A stretch of 64,000 bases of DNA. It comes from Bombilactobacillus thymidiniphilus (GTDB lineage: Bacteria > Bacillota > Bacilli > Lactobacillales > Lactobacillaceae). Made by a program: the position numbers and the translations under genes. The DNA lies in the NCBI RefSeq assembly GCF_023380245.1, contig NZ_CP093365.1:1240001-1304000 (forward strand). The letters run 5' to 3'. Below the pieces are notes generated by a model, which was not told the DNA's origin, made no database searches, and saw only the letters and a program-made list of their open reading frames with translations. This document shows, in pieces, positions 1-8,838 of this stretch (the stretch's first letter is position 1; every line of letters starts with the position of its first letter).

Positions 1-1
1 T

Positions 2-739
2 GAACGAGTAGGTCAGCCAACACAAAATGTTATTGTGCGCGAAGGAGTTACTGTTGATCAGATTGGTACCGAAGTTGCTAAGAAAACGCCTTATTCCAAA
101 AAGCAATTTTTAGCTTTGATGAAGAATAGAGATTTCTTGGAACATTTGCAGAAGAAATATCCACAGTTATTGGATTCTAGCATGGCTTCTAAAGATGTTC
201 GTTATCATTTGGAAGGTTATTTATTCCCAGCGACGTATCCTTATTACAACGGGATGTCTTTGAAACAAATAGTCAGCGAAATGGTGTCTAAGGCTAACCA
301 AGAATTATCACCATATTATGGACAAATCAAAAATGAAGATTTAACCGTTCAGCATATGTTGACTTTGGCTTCTTTGATTGAACGTGAAGGTGTTACAGAC
401 CAGGATCGTCGAAAGATTTCAGGGGTCTTCTTTAATCGAATTGCTGCTGATATGCCATTACAATCTGATATTTCAGTTATGTACGCTTTAAATACGCATA
501 AACACAGTTTGACAAATAAAGATACGAGCGTAAAATCGCCGTATAACCTTTATAAAAATAAAGGTTACGGACCAGGACCATTTAATTCACCAAGTTTGAG
601 CTCTATTCAAGCTGTCTTGAATCCAAGTGATCAAGATAAGGGTTATCTGTATTTTGTTGCTAACTTGAAGACCGGAAAAGTTTATTATTCCACCTCATAC
701 TCGCAGCATTTAACAACTAATTCGAAAATTGGTCAATAA
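2..739 (+). CDS. mltG: Endolytic murein transglycosylase MltG (C-terminal part)
   Basis: The reading frame is open from the left edge, so the N-terminal cytoplasmic part and membrane anchor are missing. The visible 245 codons carry the YceG/MltG fold: the catalytic-Glu segment LIEREGVTDQDR, the Q-S-D substrate loop, and the family signature SPYNLY..GPGPFNSP followed by AVLNP. MltG cleaves nascent glycan strands near the membrane and so helps set glycan length. The gene ends just before a hairpin and is followed by udk and greA, the usual order in lactobacilli. The family assignment is firm; only the start is unknown. Confidence 0.95.
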   Translation, partial: ERVGQPTQNVIVREGVTVDQIGTEVAKKTPYSKKQFLALMKNRDFLEHLQKKYPQLLDSSMASKDVRYHLEGYLFPATYPYYNGMSLKQIVSEMVSKANQELSPYYGQIKNEDLTVQHMLTLASLIEREGVTDQDRRKISGVFFNRIAADMPLQSDISVMYALNTHKHSLTNKDTSVKSPYNLYKNKGYGPGPFNSPSLSSIQAVLNPSDQDKGYLYFVANLKTGKVYYSTSYSQHLTTNSKIGQ

Positions 740-745
740 AATCGT

Positions 746-772
746 GGACTGACTCAGTTGTCAGTCCCTTTT
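746..772 (+). terminator. Hairpin between mltG and udk
   Basis: A perfect 8-bp stem (GGACTGAC / GTCAGTCC) is followed by C and four T. The short T-run suggests a weak terminator or attenuator, so udk may receive read-through from mltG. Confidence 0.55.
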
Positions 773-788
773 GATAAGGAGAACAAAT

Positions 789-1436
789 TTGCAAGCTTCA
801 AATACTAATAAACCATTGATTATTGGTGTCAGTGGTGGTTCCGGTAGTGGTAAGACAACAATCGCCAATAAATTGATTATGGAATTACAAGATGAATCTA
901 TTGCTTTAATTCAAATGGATTCATATTACAAGAAATTAGATCTGCCTTATGAACAACGGAAAAAGCAAAATTTTGATCATCCGTTATCTTTTGATACAGA
1001 TCTACTGGTAGAAGATTTAAATAAATTGAAGCATTTGCAAAGTATTGAAGTGCCTATTTATGATTTTGTGGATAGTAATCGAACTGAGCAAACTAAACAT
1101 CAAGAACCAACTGATGTTATTTTGTTAGAGGGAATTTTAACTTTGTATGATAAGCGACTACGTGATTTAATGGATATTAAAGTGTTCGTGGATACGGATG
1201 ATGATATTCGCTTGATTAGACGCATTAGTCGTGATGTAGAAGAACGTGGCTACACTTTAGAAACGGTTTTTTCACAGTATTTAGATCATGTGCGTCCTAT
1301 GTATCAGCAGTTTATTGAACCAACGAAGCGCTTTGCTAATTTGATTGTTCCTGAAGGTGGATCGAATAAAGTAGCGATTGATTTATTGACTACCAAAATT
1401 AAATATTTAATACAAGAAAAAAGAAATACTAACTAA
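789..1436 (+). CDS. udk: Uridine kinase
   Basis: Phosphorylates uridine and cytidine in pyrimidine salvage. The P-loop GVSGGSGSGKTT lies at residues 13-24, followed by the MDSYYK substrate motif, the FDHP segment and the LLEGILTLYD region of the uridine kinase family. Length (215 aa) is normal. I chose the TTG at 789 because AAGGAGA lies 7 nt upstream; the earlier in-frame TTG at 771 precedes that ribosome binding site and would add residues before the usual N-terminus. It sits between mltG and greA, a common Firmicute arrangement. Confidence 0.95.
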   Translation: MQASNTNKPLIIGVSGGSGSGKTTIANKLIMELQDESIALIQMDSYYKKLDLPYEQRKKQNFDHPLSFDTDLLVEDLNKLKHLQSIEVPIYDFVDSNRTEQTKHQEPTDVILLEGILTLYDKRLRDLMDIKVFVDTDDDIRLIRRISRDVEERGYTLETVFSQYLDHVRPMYQQFIEPTKRFANLIVPEGGSNKVAIDLLTTKIKYLIQEKRNTN

Positions 1437-1457
1437 TTTTACTAATGGGGTGAAAAA

Positions 1458-1931
1458 ATGGCTGAACAAAGATATCCAATGACTGCAGAAGGTAAGCAAA
1501 AATTAGAACAAGAATTAGAAGATTTAAAATTGAAAAAGCGACCAGAAATTATTGAGCGGATTAAGATTGCACGTAGTTTTGGTGATTTATCCGAAAATTC
1601 GGAATATTCTTCGGCTAAAGATGAACAAAGTGTAGTAGAGTCACGTATTTCAGAAATTAAAACAATGCTCCAGTATGCTGATGTTGTGGACGTGAGCCAA
1701 GTTGATGCTAATGAAGTAGCAGTGGGTAAAACTGTCACTTTCCAAGAAGCTGACGAAGATCCTGAGACTTATCAGATTGTCGGTGCTGCTGAATCGGATC
1801 CTTTACATGGCAAAATAAGCAATGAATCTCCCATTGCTCAATCTTTGTTGGGGCAAAAAGTTGGTGCTGAAGTTGAAATTATGACTCCTGGTGGCTCTTT
1901 TATGGTAACTATTACAGCGGTAAATAATTAA
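1458..1931 (+). CDS. greA: Transcription elongation factor GreA
   Basis: Binds RNA polymerase through the secondary channel and stimulates cleavage of backtracked transcripts. The 157-aa product has the N-terminal antiparallel coiled coil (about residues 1-75), with the conserved tip [15 protein letters not shown] carrying the acidic residues that position Mg2+ in the polymerase active site. A C-terminal FKBP-like domain (about 80-157) follows. ATG at 1458 is preceded by GGGGTG. It lies 21 nt behind udk and is probably co-transcribed with it. Confidence 0.97.
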   Translation: MAEQRYPMTAEGKQKLEQELEDLKLKKRPEIIERIKIARSFGDLSENSEYSSAKDEQSVVESRISEIKTMLQYADVVDVSQVDANEVAVGKTVTFQEADEDPETYQIVGAAESDPLHGKISNESPIAQSLLGQKVGAEVEIMTPGGSFMVTITAVNN

Positions 1932-1982
1932 TTGTCTTTCAACATAGTAGTGGTGTATGCTTTAAAGTGGGGGTGCATAGCA

Positions 1983-2279
1983 ATGAAATTTATGGTTAGT
2001 GATGCTGCACAAAAATGGTACCAAGATAATTTGGAGCTAGAAAAAGGTGATGGATTACATTTTTATGGCAAGGTTTATGGTAAAACTAATGTCCATGATG
2101 GTTTTTCGTTAGCTTTTATCAAAGAGAAACCGCACAATCCTTATTATGTTAAACAAATAGATGGTATTAATTATTTCTTTAGTGATAATGACATTTGGTT
2201 TTTTAGCGGATATGATTTGCAGATTGATTATGATCCTGCAATAGATAGTCCCAAATATACTTTTATTGAGGAAGATTAA
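1983..2279 (+). CDS. HesB/IscA-like (YneR-type) protein without cysteines
   Basis: A 98-aa protein of the HesB-like family seen in lactobacilli and bacilli. The pattern is an N-terminal helix (SDAAQKWYQDNLEL), then GDGLHFYGKVYG and a beta-rich remainder ending in a PKYTF strand. The three Cys that bind Fe-S clusters in true IscA are absent; there is no Cys at all, so an Fe-S carrier role is unlikely and the function is unknown. ATG at 1983 has GGGGGTG 7 nt upstream. A longer frame from 1932 ignores this site and begins directly at the greA stop. Confidence 0.75.
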   Translation: MKFMVSDAAQKWYQDNLELEKGDGLHFYGKVYGKTNVHDGFSLAFIKEKPHNPYYVKQIDGINYFFSDNDIWFFSGYDLQIDYDPAIDSPKYTFIEED

Positions 2280-2319
2280 GCAGTTTGCGATAATGTTTGT
2301 TTTGCAAGCTGCTTTTTTT
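2280..2319 (+). terminator. Rho-independent terminator after the HesB-like gene
   Basis: A 9-bp stem (GCAGTTTGC / GCAAGCTGC with one G-T pair) spanning 2280-2312 is followed by seven T. It closes the udk-greA-HesB-like unit. A TATAAT at 2322-2327 just after it could serve the next gene. Confidence 0.8.
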
Positions 2320-2360
2320 GCTATAATAACTTAGTAAACTTTAACTAGGAGAATTTGCTC

Positions 2361-4466
2361 GTGAAATTTATGCACCGTTTTAATAAGGCTAAAACTACAC
2401 AATCTATTTTGCCGTTTCGTTTAAATGTTTTATTGATTTTAGTCTTTGGCTTGTTTGCACTTTTGATAGGACAATTAGCATATTTGCAACTTTTAAATGG
2501 GAGTAAGTTTCAAGCGGAAGTGGATCGTTCTGATAAAACCGTGATTAGTGGTAATGTTCCACGTGGCTTGGTTTACGATTCCAAGGGACGTTTGATCGTG
2601 GGTAATGATCCTAGCAGTGCAATAACTTATACACGTAGTGGATCAGTAAAAACTAGTGATATGTATCAAATTGCTAATCGCTTACAAAAATTTGTTTATC
2701 TAGATGATGGTAATTTAACTAAACGTGATAAAGCTGATTATTATTTGGCTGACAGCAAGCATTATAAGAAGATTCAAGCTCTAATTACTAAGGGAATGTC
2801 AGATGACGAAGTACAGTCGATTGCGCAAAGTGATTTGTACAATCGAGCTGTAAAATATGTATCTAATCATATAAATTTAGATTTGACTCCTGCCCAAGAG
2901 CAAGCGGCGCTTATTTTCCAAAAAATGAGTTCTGCTTCGCAATATTCAACGGTTTATATTAAAAGTTATCATGCTACACCTAAAGAAGTTGCGGAGGTTA
3001 GTGAACATCAAATCGAATTGCCTGGCGTTCAAGCTGGTGTAGATTCTCAGCGCTCTTATCCAATGGGTGATTCCATGAGTAGTATTATTGGTAAAGTTTC
3101 TACTGAAAAACAAGGTTTGCCTGATGATCGCGTTAATCAATTATTAGCTGAAGGCTATTCGCGCGATGATCGTGTCGGGACTAGTTATTTAGAACAAGAA
3201 TATGAGCCAATATTAAAGGGCAGCAAATCTCAAACTCAAATTTCTGTGGGACCTAATAATAAATTAACGGATTCAATTTTGAAGTATAAGGGCTCACAAG
3301 GTAGTAATCTTAATCTAACCATCGATTCACAATATCAAAAAGCAGTTGATAGTGCGGTGAAACAAACCTTTTCCTCGGCTCAAGCAGCAGGTGTTGCTCA
3401 ATATTCTGATGGAGCCTATGCAGTCGCAATAAATCCTAAAACTGGTGCTATTTTAGCAATGTCTGGTGTTCATTATGATCCTACAACTGGAAAAACCACA
3501 GACGATGCACTTGGTGTCATTAACCGTACATTTGTTATGGGTTCGGCTGTTAAAGGTGCTACTGTATTGGGGGGGTTGATGTCGGGCGCAATTTCACCAG
3601 AAAATAATGTTTTATCTGACGAACCAATTTATTTACCGAGTACGCCAGTTAAAAAATCTGTTTATCCTAACGGTACTTTTGGTGCATTAGGTGCCACACA
3701 AGCCTTGGAAGTATCTTCGAATATTTATATGATGCGTTTAACAATGCGTGAAGGTAATGCTAAATATACTCCTAATAAGTATATTCATATTGATCAAGAT
3801 ATTTTCAAAAAAATGCGAGCTAATTTCAACCAATTTGGTTTAGGTGTTAAAACCGGTATTGACTTACCTGGAGAGTCCAGTGGTATTGAAGGTCCGACCA
3901 TGAGTGATGGTATGGTAAAAGTGGGTTCAGCTCTGGATGAGTCCTACGGTAACTATGATGCTTATACGTTAATGCAAATGGGGCAATACGTTTCGACTAT
4001 TGCTAATGGTGGATATCGCATGAAGCCATATATTGTCCAATCAATCCAAAAATCTAAAAATGATGGTACCTTGGGAGCTATCGTTAATATTACACAGCCC
4101 CAAGTTTTGAATCGGGTAGGATTTGACTCTAGTCAATTGAATGTTGTTAAAACTGGATTTTATAATGTGGTGCACGGCACTGGTGCTTGGACAACTGCTA
4201 AAGATTTGGCAGATGTTTCGCCATCAATGGCTGGTAAAACAGGTACCGCACAATCATTTTATTATGATCCTAAGCATCCAGACAATCCTAATCCTCCATC
4301 AACGATTACTTTAAGTATGGTTGGCTATGCTCCGGCTAATAATCCACAAATTGCCGTAGCCGTTGTATTGCCTAATTTGAGCACAGAAAAGGGTAATTAT
4401 AATTTAAACTTAGTTAAAAATATGATGAATGCCTATTTTGGTAATTCACAATCAGATTCTGAATAA
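2361..4466 (+). CDS. pbpA: Class B penicillin-binding protein (PBP2A-type transpeptidase)
   Basis: A bifunctional-looking but monofunctional D,D-transpeptidase that cross-links peptidoglycan, probably with the elongation machinery. One N-terminal membrane helix (about residues 20-42) is followed by the dimerisation domain with NVPRGLVYDSKGR and then the transpeptidase domain with SAVK near residue 394, SSN near 450 and KTGTAQ near 624. Length (701 aa) suits PBP2A/MrdA. GTG at 2361 has AGGAG 9 nt upstream; the TTG at 2355 is too close. The downstream order rpmG, cyclo-ligase, rhomboid, yqgQ, glcK parallels the Bacillus pbpA neighbourhood, which is why I prefer PBP2A over PBP2B. Confidence 0.88.
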   Translation: MKFMHRFNKAKTTQSILPFRLNVLLILVFGLFALLIGQLAYLQLLNGSKFQAEVDRSDKTVISGNVPRGLVYDSKGRLIVGNDPSSAITYTRSGSVKTSDMYQIANRLQKFVYLDDGNLTKRDKADYYLADSKHYKKIQALITKGMSDDEVQSIAQSDLYNRAVKYVSNHINLDLTPAQEQAALIFQKMSSASQYSTVYIKSYHATPKEVAEVSEHQIELPGVQAGVDSQRSYPMGDSMSSIIGKVSTEKQGLPDDRVNQLLAEGYSRDDRVGTSYLEQEYEPILKGSKSQTQISVGPNNKLTDSILKYKGSQGSNLNLTIDSQYQKAVDSAVKQTFSSAQAAGVAQYSDGAYAVAINPKTGAILAMSGVHYDPTTGKTTDDALGVINRTFVMGSAVKGATVLGGLMSGAISPENNVLSDEPIYLPSTPVKKSVYPNGTFGALGATQALEVSSNIYMMRLTMREGNAKYTPNKYIHIDQDIFKKMRANFNQFGLGVKTGIDLPGESSGIEGPTMSDGMVKVGSALDESYGNYDAYTLMQMGQYVSTIANGGYRMKPYIVQSIQKSKNDGTLGAIVNITQPQVLNRVGFDSSQLNVVKTGFYNVVHGTGAWTTAKDLADVSPSMAGKTGTAQSFYYDPKHPDNPNPPSTITLSMVGYAPANNPQIAVAVVLPNLSTEKGNYNLNLVKNMMNAYFGNSQSDSE

Positions 4467-4542
4467 AATGCTGGAAAAATTAACTTGGAAATGTTAACAT
4501 AAGGAAGTTGTCTAGCAAAATTTGTAAAGGAGTTTATAGATT

Positions 4543-4692
4543 ATGCGCGTAAATATTACTTTAGAATGTACAGAGTGTCATGAACGTAACTATTTAACTA
4601 GCAAAAATAAACGTAATAATCCAGATCGCTTAGAGTTAAAGAAATATTGCCCTCGGGAAAGAAAAGCAACGTTACATCGTGAAACTAAATAA
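4543..4692 (+). CDS. rpmG: 50S ribosomal protein L33
   Basis: A 49-aa ribosomal protein starting [17 protein letters not shown] and ending KATLHRETK, with AAAGGAG upstream of ATG 4543. It has Cys at positions 9 and 12, the first half of a zinc ribbon, and Cys36, but the partner expected three residues later is Glu (CPRE). This three-Cys form is familiar in lactobacilli and probably does not bind zinc in the standard four-Cys way. A terminator follows at once. Confidence 0.95.
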   Translation: MRVNITLECTECHERNYLTSKNKRNNPDRLELKKYCPRERKATLHRETK

Positions 4693-4694
4693 AA

Positions 4695-4722
4695 AACAAC
4701 AGGATGATTCCTGTTGTTTTTT
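4695..4722 (+). terminator. Terminator after rpmG
   Basis: A perfect 10-bp stem (AACAACAGGA / TCCTGTTGTT) with a TGAT loop and a T-rich tail starts 2 nt after the rpmG stop codon. Confidence 0.9.
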
Positions 4723-4747
4723 ATTAAAATGAATTGGAAGCGATTGA

Positions 4748-5284
4748 TTGTTAGCAAAATCATATATTAGAAAAGAACAGCCAAAGAAAATAGCCGCTTG
4801 GTTGAAACAAAATACTGAATCATTGTCAAAGTTATATGATAAATTATTTATGTGTACGGCATTTCAAATGGCAAATACAATTGCCACTACGATCAGCATG
4901 GAACACGAGTTATCTACTAAACCAATTATCCAGCGTGCTCGGCAAATGTCAAAGCAAGTTTATGTGCCTCAGACATTAGCCAACAACCAAATGCAGTTTC
5001 GTTTGTTCAATCAAGAGACAGTTTTAAAACCTACGCAATTTGGTGTTTTGGAACCTAACAATGGTGAAATATTGGCACAAGGAGCGGATTTAACTATTGT
5101 GCCAGCGTTGGCGGTGTCTTTGGATCATAATCAGCGAATTGGTTTTGGTGCTGGTTACTATGACCGTTATTTAGCCAAAGTCACAACAATGAGTATTTCT
5201 TTAGCAATGTCACCGATTTTATTTTCTGAGACTGTTTGGCAAGTAGATGACCATGATCAGCCCATCAATCAAATTATTTATTAA
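4748..5284 (+). CDS. 5-formyltetrahydrofolate cyclo-ligase
   Basis: ATP-dependent conversion of 5-formyl-THF to 5,10-methenyl-THF in folate recycling. The diagnostic C-terminal motif GFGAGYYDRYL is present, as is the MRFxxF-like segment MQFRLFNQE and the GVLEPN segment. Length 178 aa is normal. The TTG start at 4748 has GGAAG 8 nt upstream; no ATG lies nearby. Position between rpmG and the rhomboid gene matches yqgN in Bacillus. The N-terminal third is less conserved than usual. Confidence 0.88.
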   Translation: MLAKSYIRKEQPKKIAAWLKQNTESLSKLYDKLFMCTAFQMANTIATTISMEHELSTKPIIQRARQMSKQVYVPQTLANNQMQFRLFNQETVLKPTQFGVLEPNNGEILAQGADLTIVPALAVSLDHNQRIGFGAGYYDRYLAKVTTMSISLAMSPILFSETVWQVDDHDQPINQIIY

Positions 5285-5296
5285 TGTGAGGACAAT

Positions 5297-5962
5297 ATGA
5301 ACTGGCAAAAAATAAAGAACTATCCTATTGCTACTTATGGTTTACTGATTATTCAAGTATTGGTATTTTTATGGGAGCAAACGCATGGTGGTAGTTATAA
5401 TACGCAAACACTAATACAAGCTGGTGCTAAAGTTGATAGTTTCATCATTGCTGGTCAATGGTGGCGCTTGATCACGCCAATTTTCGTACATATTGGCTGG
5501 ATGCATATATTGCTTAATTCCTTAACTTTATATTTTGTCGGTATCCATTTAGAATTAATGTATGGTAAAATGCGCTTTTTAATATTATATTTATTAAGTG
5601 GCATTGGCGGCAATCTAATGAGTTTTGCTTTGGGCAATCCAGAAACTATTTCAGCTGGTGCTAGCACTTCATTATTTGGCTTGTTTGGCGTTTACGTCGC
5701 TTTAGGTATTGTTTTCCGGGGTAACAGTGGTGTTAAACAATGGTCAAATCAGTTTTTAGTTTTGATTTTCTTAAATTTGGTCACTGATCTTTTTGCTGGC
5801 AATATTGATATTTGGGGACACGTTGGTGGTGCATTGAGCGGTGTTTTATTGGGAATTGTGATTAGTTTGCCACAAGTTAAAGAAAAATTTATCTGGCGTT
5901 TTATCAGTACTTTATTATTGCTATTAGGCTGGATTCTATTTTATTTTATGGGGGTCAATTAA
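5297..5962 (+). CDS. Rhomboid-family intramembrane serine protease
   Basis: Cleaves transmembrane substrates inside the lipid bilayer. Six to seven hydrophobic segments are visible. The HIGWMHILLN motif supplies the conserved His and Asn residues, GAST carries the nucleophile Ser123, and GHVGG carries the catalytic His175, so the dyad is complete. It is a short GlpG-like form without the TPR extension of Bacillus YqgP. It sits directly between the cyclo-ligase and yqgQ genes, with spacings of 12 and 3 nt, so they are probably co-transcribed. The substrate cannot be inferred. Confidence 0.9.
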   Translation: MNWQKIKNYPIATYGLLIIQVLVFLWEQTHGGSYNTQTLIQAGAKVDSFIIAGQWWRLITPIFVHIGWMHILLNSLTLYFVGIHLELMYGKMRFLILYLLSGIGGNLMSFALGNPETISAGASTSLFGLFGVYVALGIVFRGNSGVKQWSNQFLVLIFLNLVTDLFAGNIDIWGHVGGALSGVLLGIVISLPQVKEKFIWRFISTLLLLLGWILFYFMGVN

Positions 5963-5965
5963 TTT

Positions 5966-6190
5966 ATGCGTGAAACGAATATTAAGACCTTATATGATGT
6001 GCAGCAATTGTTAAAAAAGTTTGGTATTTATGTTCATTTAGGTAAACGACTTTGGGATATCGAATTAATGGCGCTAGAATTGGATCGCTTATATCAAGAA
6101 AAAGTGATTGATCAAGCTAATTTCATTACGTGTAAGTTGGTTTTAACTAGAGAACATAATTATGAAGAAAAACAAGCGGGGAATTATTGA
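5966..6190 (+). CDS. yqgQ: YqgQ family protein (DUF910)
   Basis: A 74-aa mostly helical protein matching the YqgQ family by size and by the pattern TLYDVQQLLKKFGIYVHLGKR followed by WDIELMALELDRLY. Function is unknown; the family is thought to bind nucleic acid. Its stop codon overlaps the glucokinase start by one base, so the two are translationally coupled, an arrangement conserved in bacilli and lactobacilli. Confidence 0.88.
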   Translation: MRETNIKTLYDVQQLLKKFGIYVHLGKRLWDIELMALELDRLYQEKVIDQANFITCKLVLTREHNYEEKQAGNY

Positions 6191-7152
6191 TGTCAAAAAA
6201 GTTATTAGGAATTGATTTGGGTGGTACAACTATTAAATTTGCTATTGTGACTACCAAAGGTCAAATAACTAAGCAGTGGAGTATCAAAACCAATATTTTA
6301 GATGCTGGTAATTGTATTATCCCTGACATGATTGAGTCGATAACTGAGCATCTCAAGTTGGAACGACTGACGACCACTGATTTTTTAGGTATTGGAATTG
6401 GTACTCCTGGAAGTGTCAATTATAAAGAAGGTACAGTTAATAATGCCTTTAACTTAAATTGGGATCATCAAGTCAATATCAAGACTGAATTAGAGGCACA
6501 ATTAAAAATGCCCGTTTTGATAGAAAATGATGCTAATGTGGCAGCTTTAGGCGAACAATGGCAAGGGGCTGGTGAAAATAGCTCCAATATGGCATTCGTT
6601 ACTTTAGGGACTGGTGTTGGCGGCGGCATCATTATTAATGACCAGATTGTTCATGGCATTGGTGGTGCTGCGGGAGAAATTGGACATATGATAATTGATC
6701 CACAGGGTTATCTATGTACTTGTGGTAAGAAAGGTTGTCTAGAAACAATTGCTTCTGCCAGAGGGATTGTACACTTGAGTTATGATTTAGCAGAACGTTA
6801 TGCAGCTTCTTCAGCACTAAAAGACTTAATTGCCGAAGGTCAAGATATTTCAGCCAAAAATGTTTTGGATTTAGCTAAAGAAAATGACGAATTAGCTTTA
6901 CAAATTTTACAGATAGTAAGTGACAATTTAGGACAAGCTTTGGCTAATATCTCAGTGACTATTAATCCAGAATATATTATCATTGGTGGTGGAGTATCCA
7001 ATGCTGGAACTTTTTTGTTGGATAAAGTTCAACAGGCTTATGATAAATATGTATTTGCAGGTGTGCGTAATACGACACGTTTGCGCCTAGCAACTTTAGG
7101 CAATAGCGCAGGAGTTTTGGGTGCAGCTTCATTGGTAGTTATTAACCAATAA
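6190..7152 (+). CDS. glcK: ROK-family glucokinase
   Basis: Phosphorylates glucose with ATP to glucose 6-phosphate, the entry step for non-PTS glucose. It has the N-terminal phosphate loop DLGGTTIKF, the ENDANVAALGE catalytic segment, the EIGHM motif, and the ROK zinc site CTCGKKGCLE. Length 320 aa is standard. ATG at 6190 shares its A with the yqgQ stop. The following gene is rhodanese-like, as in many lactobacilli. Confidence 0.95.
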   Translation: MSKKLLGIDLGGTTIKFAIVTTKGQITKQWSIKTNILDAGNCIIPDMIESITEHLKLERLTTTDFLGIGIGTPGSVNYKEGTVNNAFNLNWDHQVNIKTELEAQLKMPVLIENDANVAALGEQWQGAGENSSNMAFVTLGTGVGGGIIINDQIVHGIGGAAGEIGHMIIDPQGYLCTCGKKGCLETIASARGIVHLSYDLAERYAASSALKDLIAEGQDISAKNVLDLAKENDELALQILQIVSDNLGQALANISVTINPEYIIIGGGVSNAGTFLLDKVQQAYDKYVFAGVRNTTRLRLATLGNSAGVLGAASLVVINQ

Positions 7153-7173
7153 TAATTTTGTGAGGTGTAACGA

Positions 7174-7575
7174 GTGTCATTTTTAAGTGCTTTAATTTTT
7201 GTTATTTTGATTGTTGTCATTTACTACGGTGGTTCTTGGCTTTATTATCGTTTGCGGGCTAAACAATTAGGCGGAGCCTTAGACAATGAAGTTTTTGAAG
7301 AGACGATGCGTAAAGCGCAGTTAATTGATTTGCGCGAGAAAAAATATTTTGATAGTGGTCATATTTTGGGTGCTCGAGATATGCCTTATACACAGTTTAA
7401 AATGTGGGTACCTGAATTACGCAAAGATTTACCAGTTTATTTATATGAACAAGGCAGTACTTTAAGTGTGCGGGCTGCTTTGAAAATGAAAAAACGTGGT
7501 TTTACTGATGTTAAATGGTTAAAAAAAGGATTTAACGAGTGGAATGGTAAAACTAAAAAGACAACTAAATTATAG
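7174..7575 (+). CDS. Membrane-anchored rhodanese-like protein lacking the catalytic Cys
   Basis: A 133-aa protein with one N-terminal membrane helix (about residues 2-24) and a cytoplasmic rhodanese domain: LIDLREKKYFDSGHILGARDMPY and the loop following LPVYLYEQG. The residue after YLY, where active rhodaneses have Cys, is Glu, so sulfur transfer is not expected; a binding or scaffold role is more likely. GTG at 7174 has GAGGTG upstream. It follows glcK by 21 nt and ends before a strong hairpin. Confidence 0.82.
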   Translation: MSFLSALIFVILIVVIYYGGSWLYYRLRAKQLGGALDNEVFEETMRKAQLIDLREKKYFDSGHILGARDMPYTQFKMWVPELRKDLPVYLYEQGSTLSVRAALKMKKRGFTDVKWLKKGFNEWNGKTKKTTKL

Positions 7576-7586
7576 TATAAGCAACT

Positions 7587-7627
7587 AATAATGACCTAAG
7601 AAGATTGACTTCTTAGGTCATTATTGC
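7587..7627. terminator. Bidirectional terminator between convergent genes
   Basis: A perfect 17-bp inverted repeat (7587-7603 and 7609-7625) with a 5-nt loop lies between the rhodanese-like gene and the convergent DUF3042 gene. It can serve both transcripts. Confidence 0.85.
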
Positions 7628-7632
7628 TTTAA

Positions 7633-7824
7633 TCAATAATTGATGGATTGAGCTGAATGAGCTTTACGATTGGCTTTTTTACGATTTTCTGCAATGCGAT
7701 TGTCTTGCTTTTTAATTGGTTTGATTGTTTTTTGGCGGTACATTAATGCTGAACCGACTGCTGCGCCGGCAGTTACAATAGCGCCAACTACAATACCAGA
7801 AATCATTCCAGATTTACTTGTCAT
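7633..7824 (-). CDS. DUF3042 small membrane protein
   Basis: A 63-aa protein with one hydrophobic segment rich in Gly and Ala (about residues 6-27) and a basic C-terminal tail containing ENRKKANRKAHS. The pattern, and the position divergent from miaA, match the DUF3042 family found widely in lactobacilli. ATG at 7824 is preceded by AGAGAGGT. Function is unknown; the topology suggests a short anchor with a charged cytoplasmic tail. Confidence 0.8.
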   Translation of the reverse strand: MTSKSGMISGIVVGAIVTAGAAVGSALMYRQKTIKPIKKQDNRIAENRKKANRKAHSAQSINY

Positions 7825-7915
7825 AAGCTTTACCTCTCTTTCTACTTACCTTAATTATTCATAAATTAAGGTGTAATTTCAACTAAAATCACCTTGAAAT
7901 CAGAAAGGAAATTAT

Positions 7916-8836
7916 TTGAAAAAAGCAGTTGTCATTGTAGGACCTACCGCTGTAGGTAAAACCGACCTCAGTATTAGATTAGCTAAAAAATATCATGGCG
8001 AAATTATTTCCGGTGATTCGATGCAAGTCTATCGTAAATTGGATATTGGAACTGCCAAAATTTTACCCGATGAGATGCAAGGTATCAGACACCATTTGTT
8101 AGATACTTTGGATGTCACGCAAGCGCATACCGTCCATGATTTTCAACAAGAAGCTAATTCTTTGATTGAAGACATTTATCAACGGCAACATTTACCGTTA
8201 ATTGTTGGTGGTACTGGTTTTTATATTAATGCGTTAATTAGTAATTTGAATTTAGGTGGTGATCAAATTGCTGAGCAATCACATGCAGTTAGAGAGCGTT
8301 ATGAAAATTTAGCGAAAAAGCAGGGTAATCAAGTCTTATGGCATTTGTTGGCGCAAAAAGATCCGCAAGCTGCTAACAATATTCCCGTAGCTAACACACG
8401 CCGGTTGATTCGTGCTTTGGAAGTATTGGATTTAACTGGATCATCATTTAGCAAGCAAAAAAAGCTAACTTCACCATATGAATTTTTGGTAATTGGTTTG
8501 AATACGCAACGTAAATTGTTATATCAACGAATTAATCAACGTGTTGATTGGATGATGCAACAAGGCTTGGAACAAGAAGCAGCATGGTTGTACCAAAATG
8601 CGCCAAGTAGTCAAGCAAGCCAAGCAATTGGCTATAAAGAATTTTTTACTTATTTAGCCGGAGATGCTACCAAGGAGCAGGCTATTGAACTAGTCAAACG
8701 TAATTCACGGCGTTTTGCTAAGCGCCAATTGACCTATTTTCGTAATCAAATGACTGTTCAATGGTACGATATTTTACAAAATCCAGCGCAAATTAAATTG
8801 ATTGAACAAGTTATTCAGAAATTTTGGGAGGAATAA
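7916..8836 (+). CDS. miaA: tRNA dimethylallyltransferase
   Basis: Adds a dimethylallyl group to A37 of tRNAs reading UNN codons. P-loop GPTAVGKT at residues 8-15, then SGDSMQVYRKLDIGTAK, GGTGFYINAL, and the RLIRALE and RQLTYFRNQ segments of the family are all present. TTG at 7916 has AGAAAGGAAA upstream. It opens a run of close genes, miaA-ynbB-glnR-glnA, the order also known in Bacillus. Confidence 0.96.
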   Translation: MKKAVVIVGPTAVGKTDLSIRLAKKYHGEIISGDSMQVYRKLDIGTAKILPDEMQGIRHHLLDTLDVTQAHTVHDFQQEANSLIEDIYQRQHLPLIVGGTGFYINALISNLNLGGDQIAEQSHAVRERYENLAKKQGNQVLWHLLAQKDPQAANNIPVANTRRLIRALEVLDLTGSSFSKQKKLTSPYEFLVIGLNTQRKLLYQRINQRVDWMMQQGLEQEAAWLYQNAPSSQASQAIGYKEFFTYLAGDATKEQAIELVKRNSRRFAKRQLTYFRNQMTVQWYDILQNPAQIKLIEQVIQKFWEE

Positions 8837-8838
8837 AA

